DNA of 64,000 nucleotides from Apostichopus japonicus (Eukaryota; Echinodermata; Holothuroidea; Aspidochirotida; Stichopodidae), in NCBI RefSeq assembly GCF_037975245.1, contig NC_092576.1, positions 15,177,111 to 15,241,110 of the forward strand, written 5' to 3'. Both the position numbers and the translations under genes were made by a program. The notes beneath the pieces are model-generated. The model saw only the letters and a program-made list of their open reading frames with translations. It made no database searches and was not told the DNA's origin. This document shows positions 47,701 through 59,700 of this stretch, one piece after another. The first letter of the stretch is position 1. Each line of letters opens with the position of its first letter.

Positions 47701-50700
47701 ATAGCGTACCCTAGCCAAGCCTTACCGATACGAAAACGGTCGATAATATTAAGTAAAATATACGATCACTGAATCACTCCAGTGCTACAAGAACTTAACA
47801 GGTTAAAGAAAGATATATTTACCTCCAAGTGTCAACAATGTGATTGTCCAAGTGCATCACATGCTCATTTATTACTTAGAACTAAAACTTTCGATAAACT
47901 ATTCGTGCTTGTTGATTCGTCTTGAAATATATAGTGTGCACGCCAACTGAGCTATTCCCAGCTGGCTATATTGCGTAACACACAAGGACCCTTTGTTCGA
48001 GCCGGAAATGACTCATGGCTACTTGCCATGGAACGCACAGATTCCCTCACATAAGATTAACCATTGAATAACACAAAACCATTTATCCTTCTCTCAGATA
48101 GTGCCCGAAAAATTATCAGTATATTTCCTGAATTTTCAAAGAAATATTTAAATATATTTTCTGCAGAGTAGGTTTTGGCCTACCGCAAATCTCAGAATAC
48201 TGTTAAGACCTATACTGCCTATGTAAAAATACAGTGTCGGGGATATGTTGTAAATGGAGTATGTTTTTGACTATCTGTACAATAAGTTCTATATATGTTA
48301 ATAGACTTGAATATTCTATGCTTAAGTTATGACCAAAAGGATAACCTAATTTACACTAAGGGCAATAGGTCTAAGCTAGACTAAGCCTGTTTTCCTAGTA
48401 TTGAATTGTAAGTGATAAGTCCTGGACATCCTAGCCGTCATTCCATGTTATTCTGGCATGTGTATTTGTCGTTAGCAATACAGTTTTAAGTAAACTGGGG
48501 TGGTGATAATTTTTGTCACTAGGCTTACAGTCATATCCCATCTGATAAGACGGCCGAAGTTGGTCTAGGGCATATAGGCTAACTATATCCAGAGTCCAGT
48601 GAATAACAATACAGCAGCTAAGCAGAAGACGCTAGTAGAGTAATTAAATTTCTATGTAATTGCTTTCTACTATCGCTTTCTGAGAATGACCTGTGGAACT
48701 ACAGTCCAGTAAGACCACTGCCACATTTTTGACGATTTTCGAACCCAAATACGGCACACGCTATTACCATTTCGAGTGATTTATGTCAACGTTATCACTT
48801 AAGTTATGTCAAAGACGTAGTGTTTGTATTACGCGACGGTACTCTCTTGCCGAACAAGCAAAGCTATACCAGTTGGATGAACGGCTTCAGAATATGTGGA
48901 TATGACGTCTTTCTCCCTACTTCAATTTATATGGGATTATGAGAGCAAATAATAGATGGCGCACTTCCCAAACACGACATTTCCTCAGAAATACAATACA
49001 AAACTACGATCCTTATTTAAATGAACTCGTTCAATGAATATAATTAAAAACATTGTAATGAATCCGCGTGATAGAGAAATACAATCTCTGAAGACACGAT
49101 TTTGTCCTTCGTCGTATTGAAGGACATTGCAAATGGTCGTGTTGGAACTTTAATTAACGGTTTTTAACAGCCTGAAAGCTTTAGAGATCAAAAACTGCAT
49201 TGTGGTTTCGATGATGTAACATGAGCAGTTTTCTTCATGAATCTGACGTAATGTATAGTGAGGGTGTACATGTTTACACGGGTTTCACGATTTGACCTCT
49301 GATGACCCCTATAACTTTTGACCTCCATAAAAAACAATAGGCTTGTTAAACTCAGTGTGGTACTTCTACACATTAAATAAGTGGTCGGCCCAGGCTTCCA
49401 GTATTGGGATATCGTGATTACAAGGTTTTCACAATTTGAACCCTGGTGACCCCAAATGTCCTATCCCTCCACCAACAACAATAGACTTTTTGTACTTAAT
49501 GTGGTTCTTCTACACACTACATACGAAGTATGTCCATGATTCCCATCTTGAGATATCGTGTTTACAAGGATTTCACAATATAACCCCTGGTGACCCCAAA
49601 TGACCTTTGACCTCCACTAAAAACAATAGGCCTCTTGCACTTAATGTGTTACTTCTACACACAAAATATAAAGTTGGTCTGACCCACACTTCTTGAAATT
49701 TCGTGTTTACAAGCTGGGCGTCACAAGCGCACTCACGCATACACACACACTCGCACACATATTTGTGTTTCATTCAGACCGAGGACCCCATTGTATTTTC
49801 CATTGTTCAAATCCACGTACCCTAACTTTGACAATACCCCATACAATAGAATTCTTCCGAGGACGTGGTGATTCTTTAGAAATCACAACCGAGGACCTGA
49901 AATTCTTTTGTTCAAGTCCTCGGTCTGAGAGCAAAACAAACGCATACACACGTAATCATAATTGCAAAGGTTACGATTATCATCGAAACCAAAATCACAA
50001 TTATTAAGAAGTAAATTTCCGTAAACAAATCACTTACTTACAACTCATAGGCAGGGGCACCAAACAGATTATAAAGATATATGCAGAACTGACACTTCAA
50101 ATTTCCCAGCATCTAAATAACGTCCGAACACGGGCACCAATTGTACTTGTGCTAAACGCTCAGAATAAAACCAAGACGGGCCTTACCTTTACCTCCTCCC
50201 CGTATGTCCCCTTACTGAGAAACAAATACTTATTAGACATTTGTACTGTAAAGTGCATAAATATATAACATTTCATTTCCATATATAACATTTCGAGAAG
50301 TACAGTAACATCGGTAATTTCAGACAAAACGTCAAAATTTCTAAGACATCTTCGAAATGAGTTAAACGTTAAAGAATGTTATATGTTGTATTAAAAATGT
50401 TTTGATAACAAGAGCATAAGGAATATTTACAAGGGAGCAGCGCTGTCCTAAAAATGTTAAGTGGTCCAATTTACACACACACATTATTGTTGCCAAAAAT
50501 ATCACAAATCAACCGTTGGTCCTTTTGAGAACCTGTTGAGGAGCAGGTGACTGATATGAGCAAGAGTTGGCTTTTTTTTACAGAACTCACAGAATCATCC
50601 TAACTGTACTTATTAAGAATTTTAACAAACCTTGATCTCTAATAACTTCGCACACAAAGGTTGCAGAGGATTCAACTTATGGACAAATTAGATCGGTATA

Positions 50701-53700
50701 TGGCCACGAAAATTAAACTACTCAACTTGAAAGAAACTAATACAGGTCACTGGAGGTCAACCTTAGGACAAAGGTCACCCAAATACAGGTGGACTATTGG
50801 ATTACAATAGCGTAACTCCCAACCTTGATGGACATTTTGTTCTCAAGTTATTGCAAATATACTAGTTTTTGACCCCTAATTGACCTGTGTTGACCTTGGG
50901 TAATACGACCGTTATGTTTGGAAACGATCCCTTACCCCATTCACAACTACTTCTAAAATATTAACCATGTCGAATCCTGTCAATGGGAGTTATTGCTATT
51001 TTAAATATTTTGGTTTCTGGACTCTAACTGACATTTGGTGACCTTCACAGGCACCAAACACAATATGGTACACCTTCTCTCTATTGCGGATCTATATACT
51101 AAGTTTGAGTTAAGTACAATTTTCCCTTGTTGATTTACAGTGTACCCAAGCAAGCGTCACCAACACACGAGTCAACGTGACTACATAGGTTCCTTTTGCT
51201 AAAGCAAGGAACTAAGAACTAAAAAAAAATACCACGAATACAAAAATATCTATTTTGTTTCGTTACAGGTGAGCTGCGATTTTAGGTCAACAAATGTGAC
51301 TTGATATTCCGCTCCTCCTCCCCTCTTTAGAGAGGGAAGGGGGAGCGATTGACATTTATTACGTTAAATGTTCTTTCTGGTAACTTCTTTGGAGGTAAAT
51401 AGTTTTTTTTTATGACATCTAAGATTACATCTGGACACCGTTGTAGTTCAGTACATAACGTAGTCACACAGTCCATTATGATAGTTTCACATTGGACACG
51501 TAAAGTCAAAACAATAAGCAATTCGAACGGAATGTGAACATGGTAATATTGAGAAGTGACAATTTCAATGAATCATATGTCGAAGTTGATTTGTCGGTGG
51601 ATGTGATATTAATTTTGTCAAAGTAAGAAATGCAAACATTGTAAGAGTTATATCTCAAGATGGTGTATATATAATCGCACATTATATATTGAGAACAAGA
51701 ATTGGTGTTAAGCAAGTGCTGACGGTCTTGGCTTACATCTGTCTTTGTGAGAAACACTTCCTGTTATGGTTGCAAAAATGGTATGACGTAATGTTTGTTC
51801 TTTATACCTGTATTTCTATGTTTGTGATTGTATTCTTACTATTCTATATAGCTTGTAAACACGTTATTTGGTGAAACGATAATTACCTGATTTTTCGATG
51901 CAATATCTAGTATTTGTATCGTAGATCTCTGTAGTAGTTTACTATCTTCCTTCTTAATGTCTGTTCTTACAGTCGAAACTATATCAGAAACTGATTTTAG
52001 AAATATATCAGTTTTGTCTTCCTCTTCTAGCATGCACAGAATTGCGAACTTTCTACTTTCTTTTTTCTCCTGCAGGTATTGGATAACTTTCTGCCCGGCA
52101 ATTTTGTTAATTCCACACGCAAATCTGTACAAATACTGCAGGTCAAAAGGATCTAAATTTTGCAAAAGCTCGTCGATACAAACATTATTTCCACCAGATA
52201 ATTCTTCTGCAACGTAATGTGCAGCATACCACTCACAAACGGTTTTGTGATAAAAATGAACCTCTGTATTGTACTGAATATGAATTTGTGCGTTTGGTGA
52301 ATCCGCGATATTTAATTCTTCTTCTTCCACGAATATACCAATACGAAGATACTGATCGTAAAAATCATGTCCTAGCTGATTGCGAAGCTGCTCACGATTC
52401 CAAACAAGATTCTGGTTCTTTCCACTCAAAGCTTCAAAAGCGAGTTTGTCTAGTACTTTGTGTTCTTTTTCTAATAACTCAAAATTTGTTACATTTTCGT
52501 CTTTCATTTTATTCTTCATATGACTGTGAAAACAGGATATCATATACCGGAAAAAACTAGTAACAGAATTGAATGTTAAAGAATGTTCGTCTTTGTTAGC
52601 CATGTGCGCAAACATAACAAAGAATAGAGGAACCTGACAGAGGTCATCAAGAACGGGATTTTCCTCCAATTTCCTCATGATTCTATCCACTGCTTCTCCA
52701 TATGTTCCAACAACAGCCTTTTCAACATACCTTCTACGCGCCTCTTCCCCGAAACCTGTAAGCCGAACACGGTCGGAGTGAGGTGCAAAATCGGTTGGAA
52801 CACAAGATGGTCTTGTAGTTAGAATGACGTTAAATCTCCGAAACATATTTTTCTTCATGATGTGATAAATGTCTGTTTCTGTACTTTCTTGATCGGGATA
52901 CTCGTCAAAGCCATCCAGTAAAACCAACACAGATTTCATTTGCTTCAATATTTCTTGTATATCTTCCTCACTTATATCTGAATCCCTCGGTAGAATGAAT
53001 TGTCTAATCGCACTAAAAATAGATTTAACACCTCCAAGTTGCCGTAGACGTAAATAAATAATAACGTCTACTTTCTTTAACGGTGATGTAGATAGAGATT
53101 TGCACCAGTCATAAAGTAACTGTAAAGTCAATGTTGACTTGCCGTATCCAGGTTCACCTTCAAGAATCTGTCGCTTTGTTTTTAAACAGTTTTCTTTGAC
53201 TAATTCTTGGTAGGATGACAATTTACCCCATTGTGCCTTTCCTCCAGATATACCTGTCATGTATTCAATACCGCCCTCAACAAATACCCTGTCCACGCAA
53301 TACATCCTATCCTTAATGTAGGGGATTGGTTGCACAGAATCGTAAAATATTTCATACTTGGATTTTAATTGTCCGATGAAGGCCTCAGCTTTCTCCGAGT
53401 AATCTGTGATAAGAAGAATCATGGTTAGCAAATTTCAAATATATTGACTGGTTAATAATTTATAATACAATGTATCAAATGTTACCCTTTTTGACGGGCA
53501 GTGTCACTTTGAATTAAGCAGACTATTTAAAATAAGGAGTTCAGATAAATACACAATAACAACATATCCATCGATGACGTGTGTTAGATATCCTTTGGTA
53601 GAACGACGTGACAAGTATTATTAAAATCTCATCCACCAGAATAGAGTGTGTCTATGTGTATACTCATAATTTAGCTATAATGAGCGGAATCTTTGAATCA

Positions 53701-56700
53701 TGTAAGATTACATAATTATCACTACAATACAGTGTATATGATGTGAGGTGCTTACAAAATGTTGATCACATCGCGACAAATTACATGTTCTTTGTTTTGT
53801 TAGTGTAATGCATATTACCAATTAACGATATTAACGTCAAGTTAATATCTTTTGCAACACATACCATTTTCCATCACTGCGATACCCTGTGAAAAAAAAC
53901 ATTCCAATGGTTTTAATATACTTTAACGATAACATAAAGTCTGATATTTTGCATCAATAATACTTCCTATAGCGATATCCGCTTTATACGTTTTGAATTT
54001 GATATGGAGCTAAGTGTCTAAAATGTGTTGAACTTAATGGAGGTTGTTTGACACACATTGTATAATTACCGACATGACGTATCGTTGTGTCGTTTCGCGA
54101 AGTGTTTTGCAAGCAATAATATTCTACATCATGACTGTTGGTTGCAAGAGGGACAACAGCAATATTTCCAACGACGCCGAAGTTGCATTTATCGCATATA
54201 TGTATCGTATGTGTGGAGAACTAAGGTTTTGTTATAGTATCGTATCACATCGTTAATTGTCATACATGGTGCAAACGGCGCTTCAGTGTATAATGAATAC
54301 TTACTTACATCTTTTGATGATGAAAGCGATTATACAGATTGAAAACAATAAAAATTACCAATTAACTCCAGTCAAGAAACGCAAAATGAGTAACCCTGTG
54401 TTCTGCTTTAAGAATACAGTGACTGCCTACTTCAGTTATTAAAAGAAAGTAAATTAATAAACATTACCTCATTTTCTGTATCTCCACGCTTAAATCGTTT
54501 CATTTTCATTTTCCTCGCTGAAAAGAATACGAAGATTTATTAAAAATCCTGATGTAGAATATTGTGGGTAGTTTAAGATGTTGTCAAGGGAAAAAAATGC
54601 TTACTTGACTAACATTGTTTGTGTGTTAATCTTACAAATAACAATTTTCGGGAAAAAAAAGTTCAGATCTCGTACAGAAAAACACAATGCTATTATTGTG
54701 GCTCAATTTGACCTTAAAAAACCGCGAAATAAACAATTGATCTTCCGTTCTAATTATATAAAGAAACACATCAGGAATAAGTTTAGTGTATCAAAAAAGA
54801 GCTCTTGTTATCCTAAATATTTCACTGTTATGAAATTATTATCTTGATAAAGAGTTGTGCAGTGTTCAATCTACCAGAAAGAAACTTGAAAACGATTGTT
54901 TGTGCAAACGTTATGACTTTCTTTACACGGTGGACACTTACTTTAATCAATGAATAAATATATTTACTTTCAGAAAGTGCACGGTACATATTAGTATCCC
55001 TATCAACAAGCTTCCTATGTTGACATATGTGACTACGTCTAGTATTCTATGTTTCCAGGTATTGTTGTTGTGTTGAAAAATACAGATATACACATCAAAC
55101 TAAAATATGTATAACTCGTGTTACATTAATAGTAATATGTACCTCTTATTTTGCATACAATCACCACAACGGCTGTGATGATGATCACCGTGACCAATAC
55201 GGCAATTATGGTTATTGTGGAGGCGTTTGATCTCTGTTCTGTGGAAAGCACTATGAATAAAACAAAAATACGGAAATAATAACAACAAGTAATCATGAAT
55301 AGACTTCTCAAAGCTGCACATTTAACGCAACGTGTATTAACTTACCATTTGGAAAGAGCAGATCAACCTTCGTAGAAAGGCTGAATAGCTCAGCATTTTC
55401 TCCTACAGCGCGACACTCGACGGTAACTTTATTTTGAGTTGTTAGAGTAAAGTCAAAATTAACTGTCAGAGATATATCATACAAGTCGCTGATCTGTGTC
55501 ACCGTTAATTGGTGTTGTGTAAAGTCAATGGTTGTTTCCTCTCGAAAGGCTCTCCATTCAAGAGCCACTTTAGGTCTTATTCCCAGCACCGAGCAAGTCA
55601 AAACGTCCTGAGGTTGTTTCTCCAGGACGCAATATTGTTGGTGATTGCACCCATCTATGAAGGGAAAAACTGGAGTTGGATCAACTGAAAGGAAATAATA
55701 CATCAAATAGATTAAATGTTTGTATATTTGGTGTTAGATTTCGAGTATTTTGATCCCATAACTTATAAAAGGTAAAATGGATACAGCATGAAGATGTCAA
55801 ACCATGTGCTCAAATGAACAAATATCCTGTGATACTGCATTCCATGATAACGAATTAAGGATATGTCTAAGAGTTTAACATTACATTGCAGTATGAGTAT
55901 AAGCTGTGTATTGCCACATACTGGGACAAGGCATGACACACGTCCAGGTATCTAGATACATACGTCAGCTTGATTTGTCTATGGAAGTTTAGTTGCGACT
56001 GTAGTGTAAACTATTAGACTACATCTTTTACGAGGAAGAACAGTTTCGCCACAATTTTCCCGAAGTATTGATACACAAACAGACATTATCAGTATCACAT
56101 AGACAATTCCTATTAGAGACTGTAAGTTGTTCATGGGAGATTTTAATTATCTTCACTCCATATAGATTTGACTTATACTGACATGGATAGTGTTATTGGC
56201 TCATTGATTGTCTGATAGCAATAAAAAAACAGGGAACTGAAAATCAAAACAAACAGGTATGTGGGCAAGATAAATATCGATAAAGCCCATAACATGGCCG
56301 TCGTTGACACTGATTCTGATCTTGCATAGTAACAGTTTGATAATTTGATGAAACAAAGTATTATGAAAATTGGGAAATTTATGCCAATACCCATGTAATT
56401 ATGCTATTATGGTGATACAGTAGAGACTGAGAAGCATAACAGATAAAATGATATAAACCATCTTACCCATCACAAGCACATCGTACAACACAATGCCGCC
56501 ACTGACACCGTTATCGTAAACACAAGCGTAGAGTCCTTCGTGTTCTACCAAAGTGTTCTGTAAAGAAAGACTGCCCTCATCACCTAGCTTGTATTCCTTG
56601 TTGCTGATTTTTGTGTGATTACTTTTCTCAAAGATGCTAACATAAAGGGTTTCAAAAGCATCTTGTTGAGGTGACCACTTCCAAACGACTATGTTTAATC

Positions 56701-59700
56701 GAAGGTCTGTACAGGATAAATTCATCGGTGAATGGATCTTTAAATATATTCTAATGGGAGTTGCCAAGGAAGTGTAATCTATCTCTTTTTCAACCAAAAA
56801 GTCTTTTTCTTCTTCCACCAAATTCAGTGGTACACTATTTGCTCGACAGACCAGAAGACTTAAAACAGATGACTCCCCGAAAGAGAACGTTGCTGTAACA
56901 TGTGATGTATATGTCACGTTATTAGTTGTAAAATTAATATAGTTTGATGGTAGGATGCGATCGCCACCATGAGTTCTTATCGTCCAACTCAATTTGACTG
57001 CGGGACGGCTATCTCTAACAAAGCAGTTAACCTCAACGGAATCGGCTGTCGACTTAATACAGGTAGTACCGTATGTGTTTGAACACTCCTCGATGGCCGG
57101 AATGGTTATAGCTGGTTTCACTATTAAAAAAGAACATTGAAGAATACATTTTCTTGTACTGATCACATTGATTATTGATAAACACGTGACTGTATCTGAA
57201 ATATATTGAACGACGATGAATGTTGCATTGAGTTTCCAGGTGAATTACAATTTCTGCATCTTTGGGTGAACATTTTATCCTATAGCAGTTTTGACAATTT
57301 CAATTAAGGGACATTTTCATGAATGCTGTTCAGCTACTTAAATGATCCCATATTAAAACTTGAGATAACAAAATCATTCACTAAATTGTTAAAAATGTAT
57401 ACATCATTCAACCAATGGGAAAAACAATATCATATAATGTGGTCCAGTACTGTCACATGCACGTTATAACTTAGATAGGTGCCATTCAGCACAAACATAG
57501 GCAGTAGTATCCAGCTTGTAGTGCGACCTCTGCTCGACAGTGCACCAAATTACCTCACTACGGAAATCATGGAGAGACATGACATACAAAGACCGATAAA
57601 GGAAATTAGTTTAACCGTTATATCCATATCGTTAATACATTACAGTTTTTTTCGGTAAAAAATATCAATACGAAAAATACAGCATTACGCGATGTCCTTA
57701 TGGTGTCAAATGTCAGGAGATATCAGGATATGTATACACCATGCAGTATGATTAAAATCTACTAACATTATCATTTCACGTTTTTTTTTTACGTTTTACA
57801 AGCCCGAAGTCTGGTTTTTGCTTTGATCTTTTGCTGTACTAAGTAAAACGGAATAATATGTTATATCGCTTTACATGAAGCAATCGCCCCTGGGCTGGAC
57901 ATACTTGACCTATCGGATCTTGTTCATAGCAAGCAAATACACGCTTCCTGGGTCAAGCACTTAATTCAGTGTACCGATCTGTGATATATACATGTAGTCA
58001 GTACTGTGCCGCTATAAGTGAGACATTTGTTCGGCAACATACCTAATGACATAACTACACGAATGTGGGAAAGACACGACTTATTCACAAAGACCGGTGA
58101 AGAAAAATACCGTATTATCCAAATAATATATTAACAGTTCTACTTTCTCTTTAAAAACGAAGAAAAATACCGTTTTAACTAATGCCACTACAAACCAGAA
58201 CAACTGTATTTGTATACAAACACGTGTCATTGTAGTGTGCAGTGAAGGTGAAAGTTAGTTAGTTGTTGATATTCAATGGAGTGGTCTTTGTTACTGCAAC
58301 CCGTTTGAAGTTATTTCGGTCACAAAAAATAACCAGTTCAGTGTTTGGTCCATTAACTAGGCTACACCAATGCTAGGCTATATTGTGTGATGTTTCTAGA
58401 CAGTACTCTAGCTAACATACACCTGCAATATAAACGAATATATGATGACTAAAACCATCACAACCGAGCTGTCAATCACGAATCACGCCTGTTTCGGATG
58501 TGACAGAGCATACACAGAGTCCTGGACAGTGATTGGTCAAATTGAACAACACGTAACTGCACCCTGTTTAGTTAGCGAAATTTTACGAAAGTACCGTGGT
58601 TCAAAGAAAATCTAATAGACGATTAATCTAACGAATAAATATAGACTTTCATTCTATCATTGCAAATGTAACACCCTCCGGTCTATTCAAAACTGCTTGG
58701 TCGATTTCCTGGCCCTGCCAAACACGGCCATACTATACAATGCCAAGCCACAAAAATAACGTTACAAGTGCCTATGTTGCAAGAGCTGAATTAGTACAGA
58801 TAACGCCAGTCGTTGCGGATAAATAAGATTAATATTTGTTGCAGGATGTTGTTTACTAAAATACGTTAAAATGTTACCGATCTTGCTTAATTCGAGAACA
58901 ACGAACCAAAGTAGATAATTGTACGCATTGTTTTGAAGAAGTTTGCTGCACAAGGGGAGCTATTTTCTTAACGTGTGCAGAATTAACTGCTCGCCGCCAC
59001 AAATCTTTGCAAATCTGGGTCTGGATTTTTACATGCATGTATTTTGTGCATGTACTTTGAAGTCCTTCCGCTTACCTTGATTTGACCTGACATACATTAC
59101 ACTCTTTGATCATATTTACATGTATGCAGCAGAAGCTTTCTTTGCCATTGTCTGGAAAGTTACTCGTTTTTGTGCAATACCACTTTAACCTTTTTTTTTA
59201 TATTATGATTTCCTGTTTGAAACTGGAATTTGGAGTAGAGGCCTAGAGGCGGTGGGGAGGGGGCATTTTCGTTGTTTTACCCAATTTGGATAAATTTCAT
59301 AGTACATTCTTATTATAATATATATGTCAGATGTACTAAGTAATAATTGTTTAAAATGTTACTGGTATTGTAACAATTGAAGGGAATGTGCTCTGTTTCT
59401 TTCTAAAAGTGTTTTGTTTTAGTCTTGTCCTAATGTTTCACTAAACCAGTAATGCTTGTTCTGCTATCTTTTCAGTATCGTTTCTTATTTTAGTGTACCT
59501 GACATGTAACCAACATGGTAGTATCTTTTAGAACACTGACAAATATGAAGCCACAATTTCCTTTTTTTTACAGAAAAAGAAACAACTCCGCAACCTGCCA
59601 ACAACCAAACAAATATTTCAAATGCACCTCCTGCCATATCCATCGACCAAACCTTGCCAATAAAAGTGTGCTACGAAAGTGAACTGTGAAGCCAATTTTT

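Larger units (their letters stand above)
40690..48051 (-). mobile_element. Ty3/gypsy LTR retrotransposon
   Basis: A 7.36-kb element on the minus strand with 467-base LTRs, a gag region with a CCHC knuckle, then protease, reverse transcriptase, RNase H and integrase in Ty3/gypsy order. A polypurine tract (AGCAGGGGAG) directly precedes the 3' LTR, which starts TGTGAGGG. TAAG follows the right end (48052-48055) and also occurs at 40691-40694, a possible 4-bp target duplication, but the LTR boundary there is ambiguous. The LTRs differ at two sites (40741/47638 region and 41049/47943 region), so the insertion is recent. Coding frames are nevertheless broken several times. Confidence 0.92.
38537..51886 (-). 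other. Intron 7 (13.3 kb) between NACHT and LRR exons
   Basis: Contains the Ty3/gypsy element (40690-48051) and repeats at 49190-49770 and about 50700-51220. The flanks 38537-40689 and 48052-49185 are AT-rich, with no gene recognised. The open frame at 40316-40567 has no family resemblance. Confidence 0.7.

Noticed and set aside
56173-56394. Minus-strand hydrophobic open frame as an alternative transmembrane exon
   Set aside because: No convincing acceptor and donor with phase 1; composition is explained by AT-rich intron sequence.
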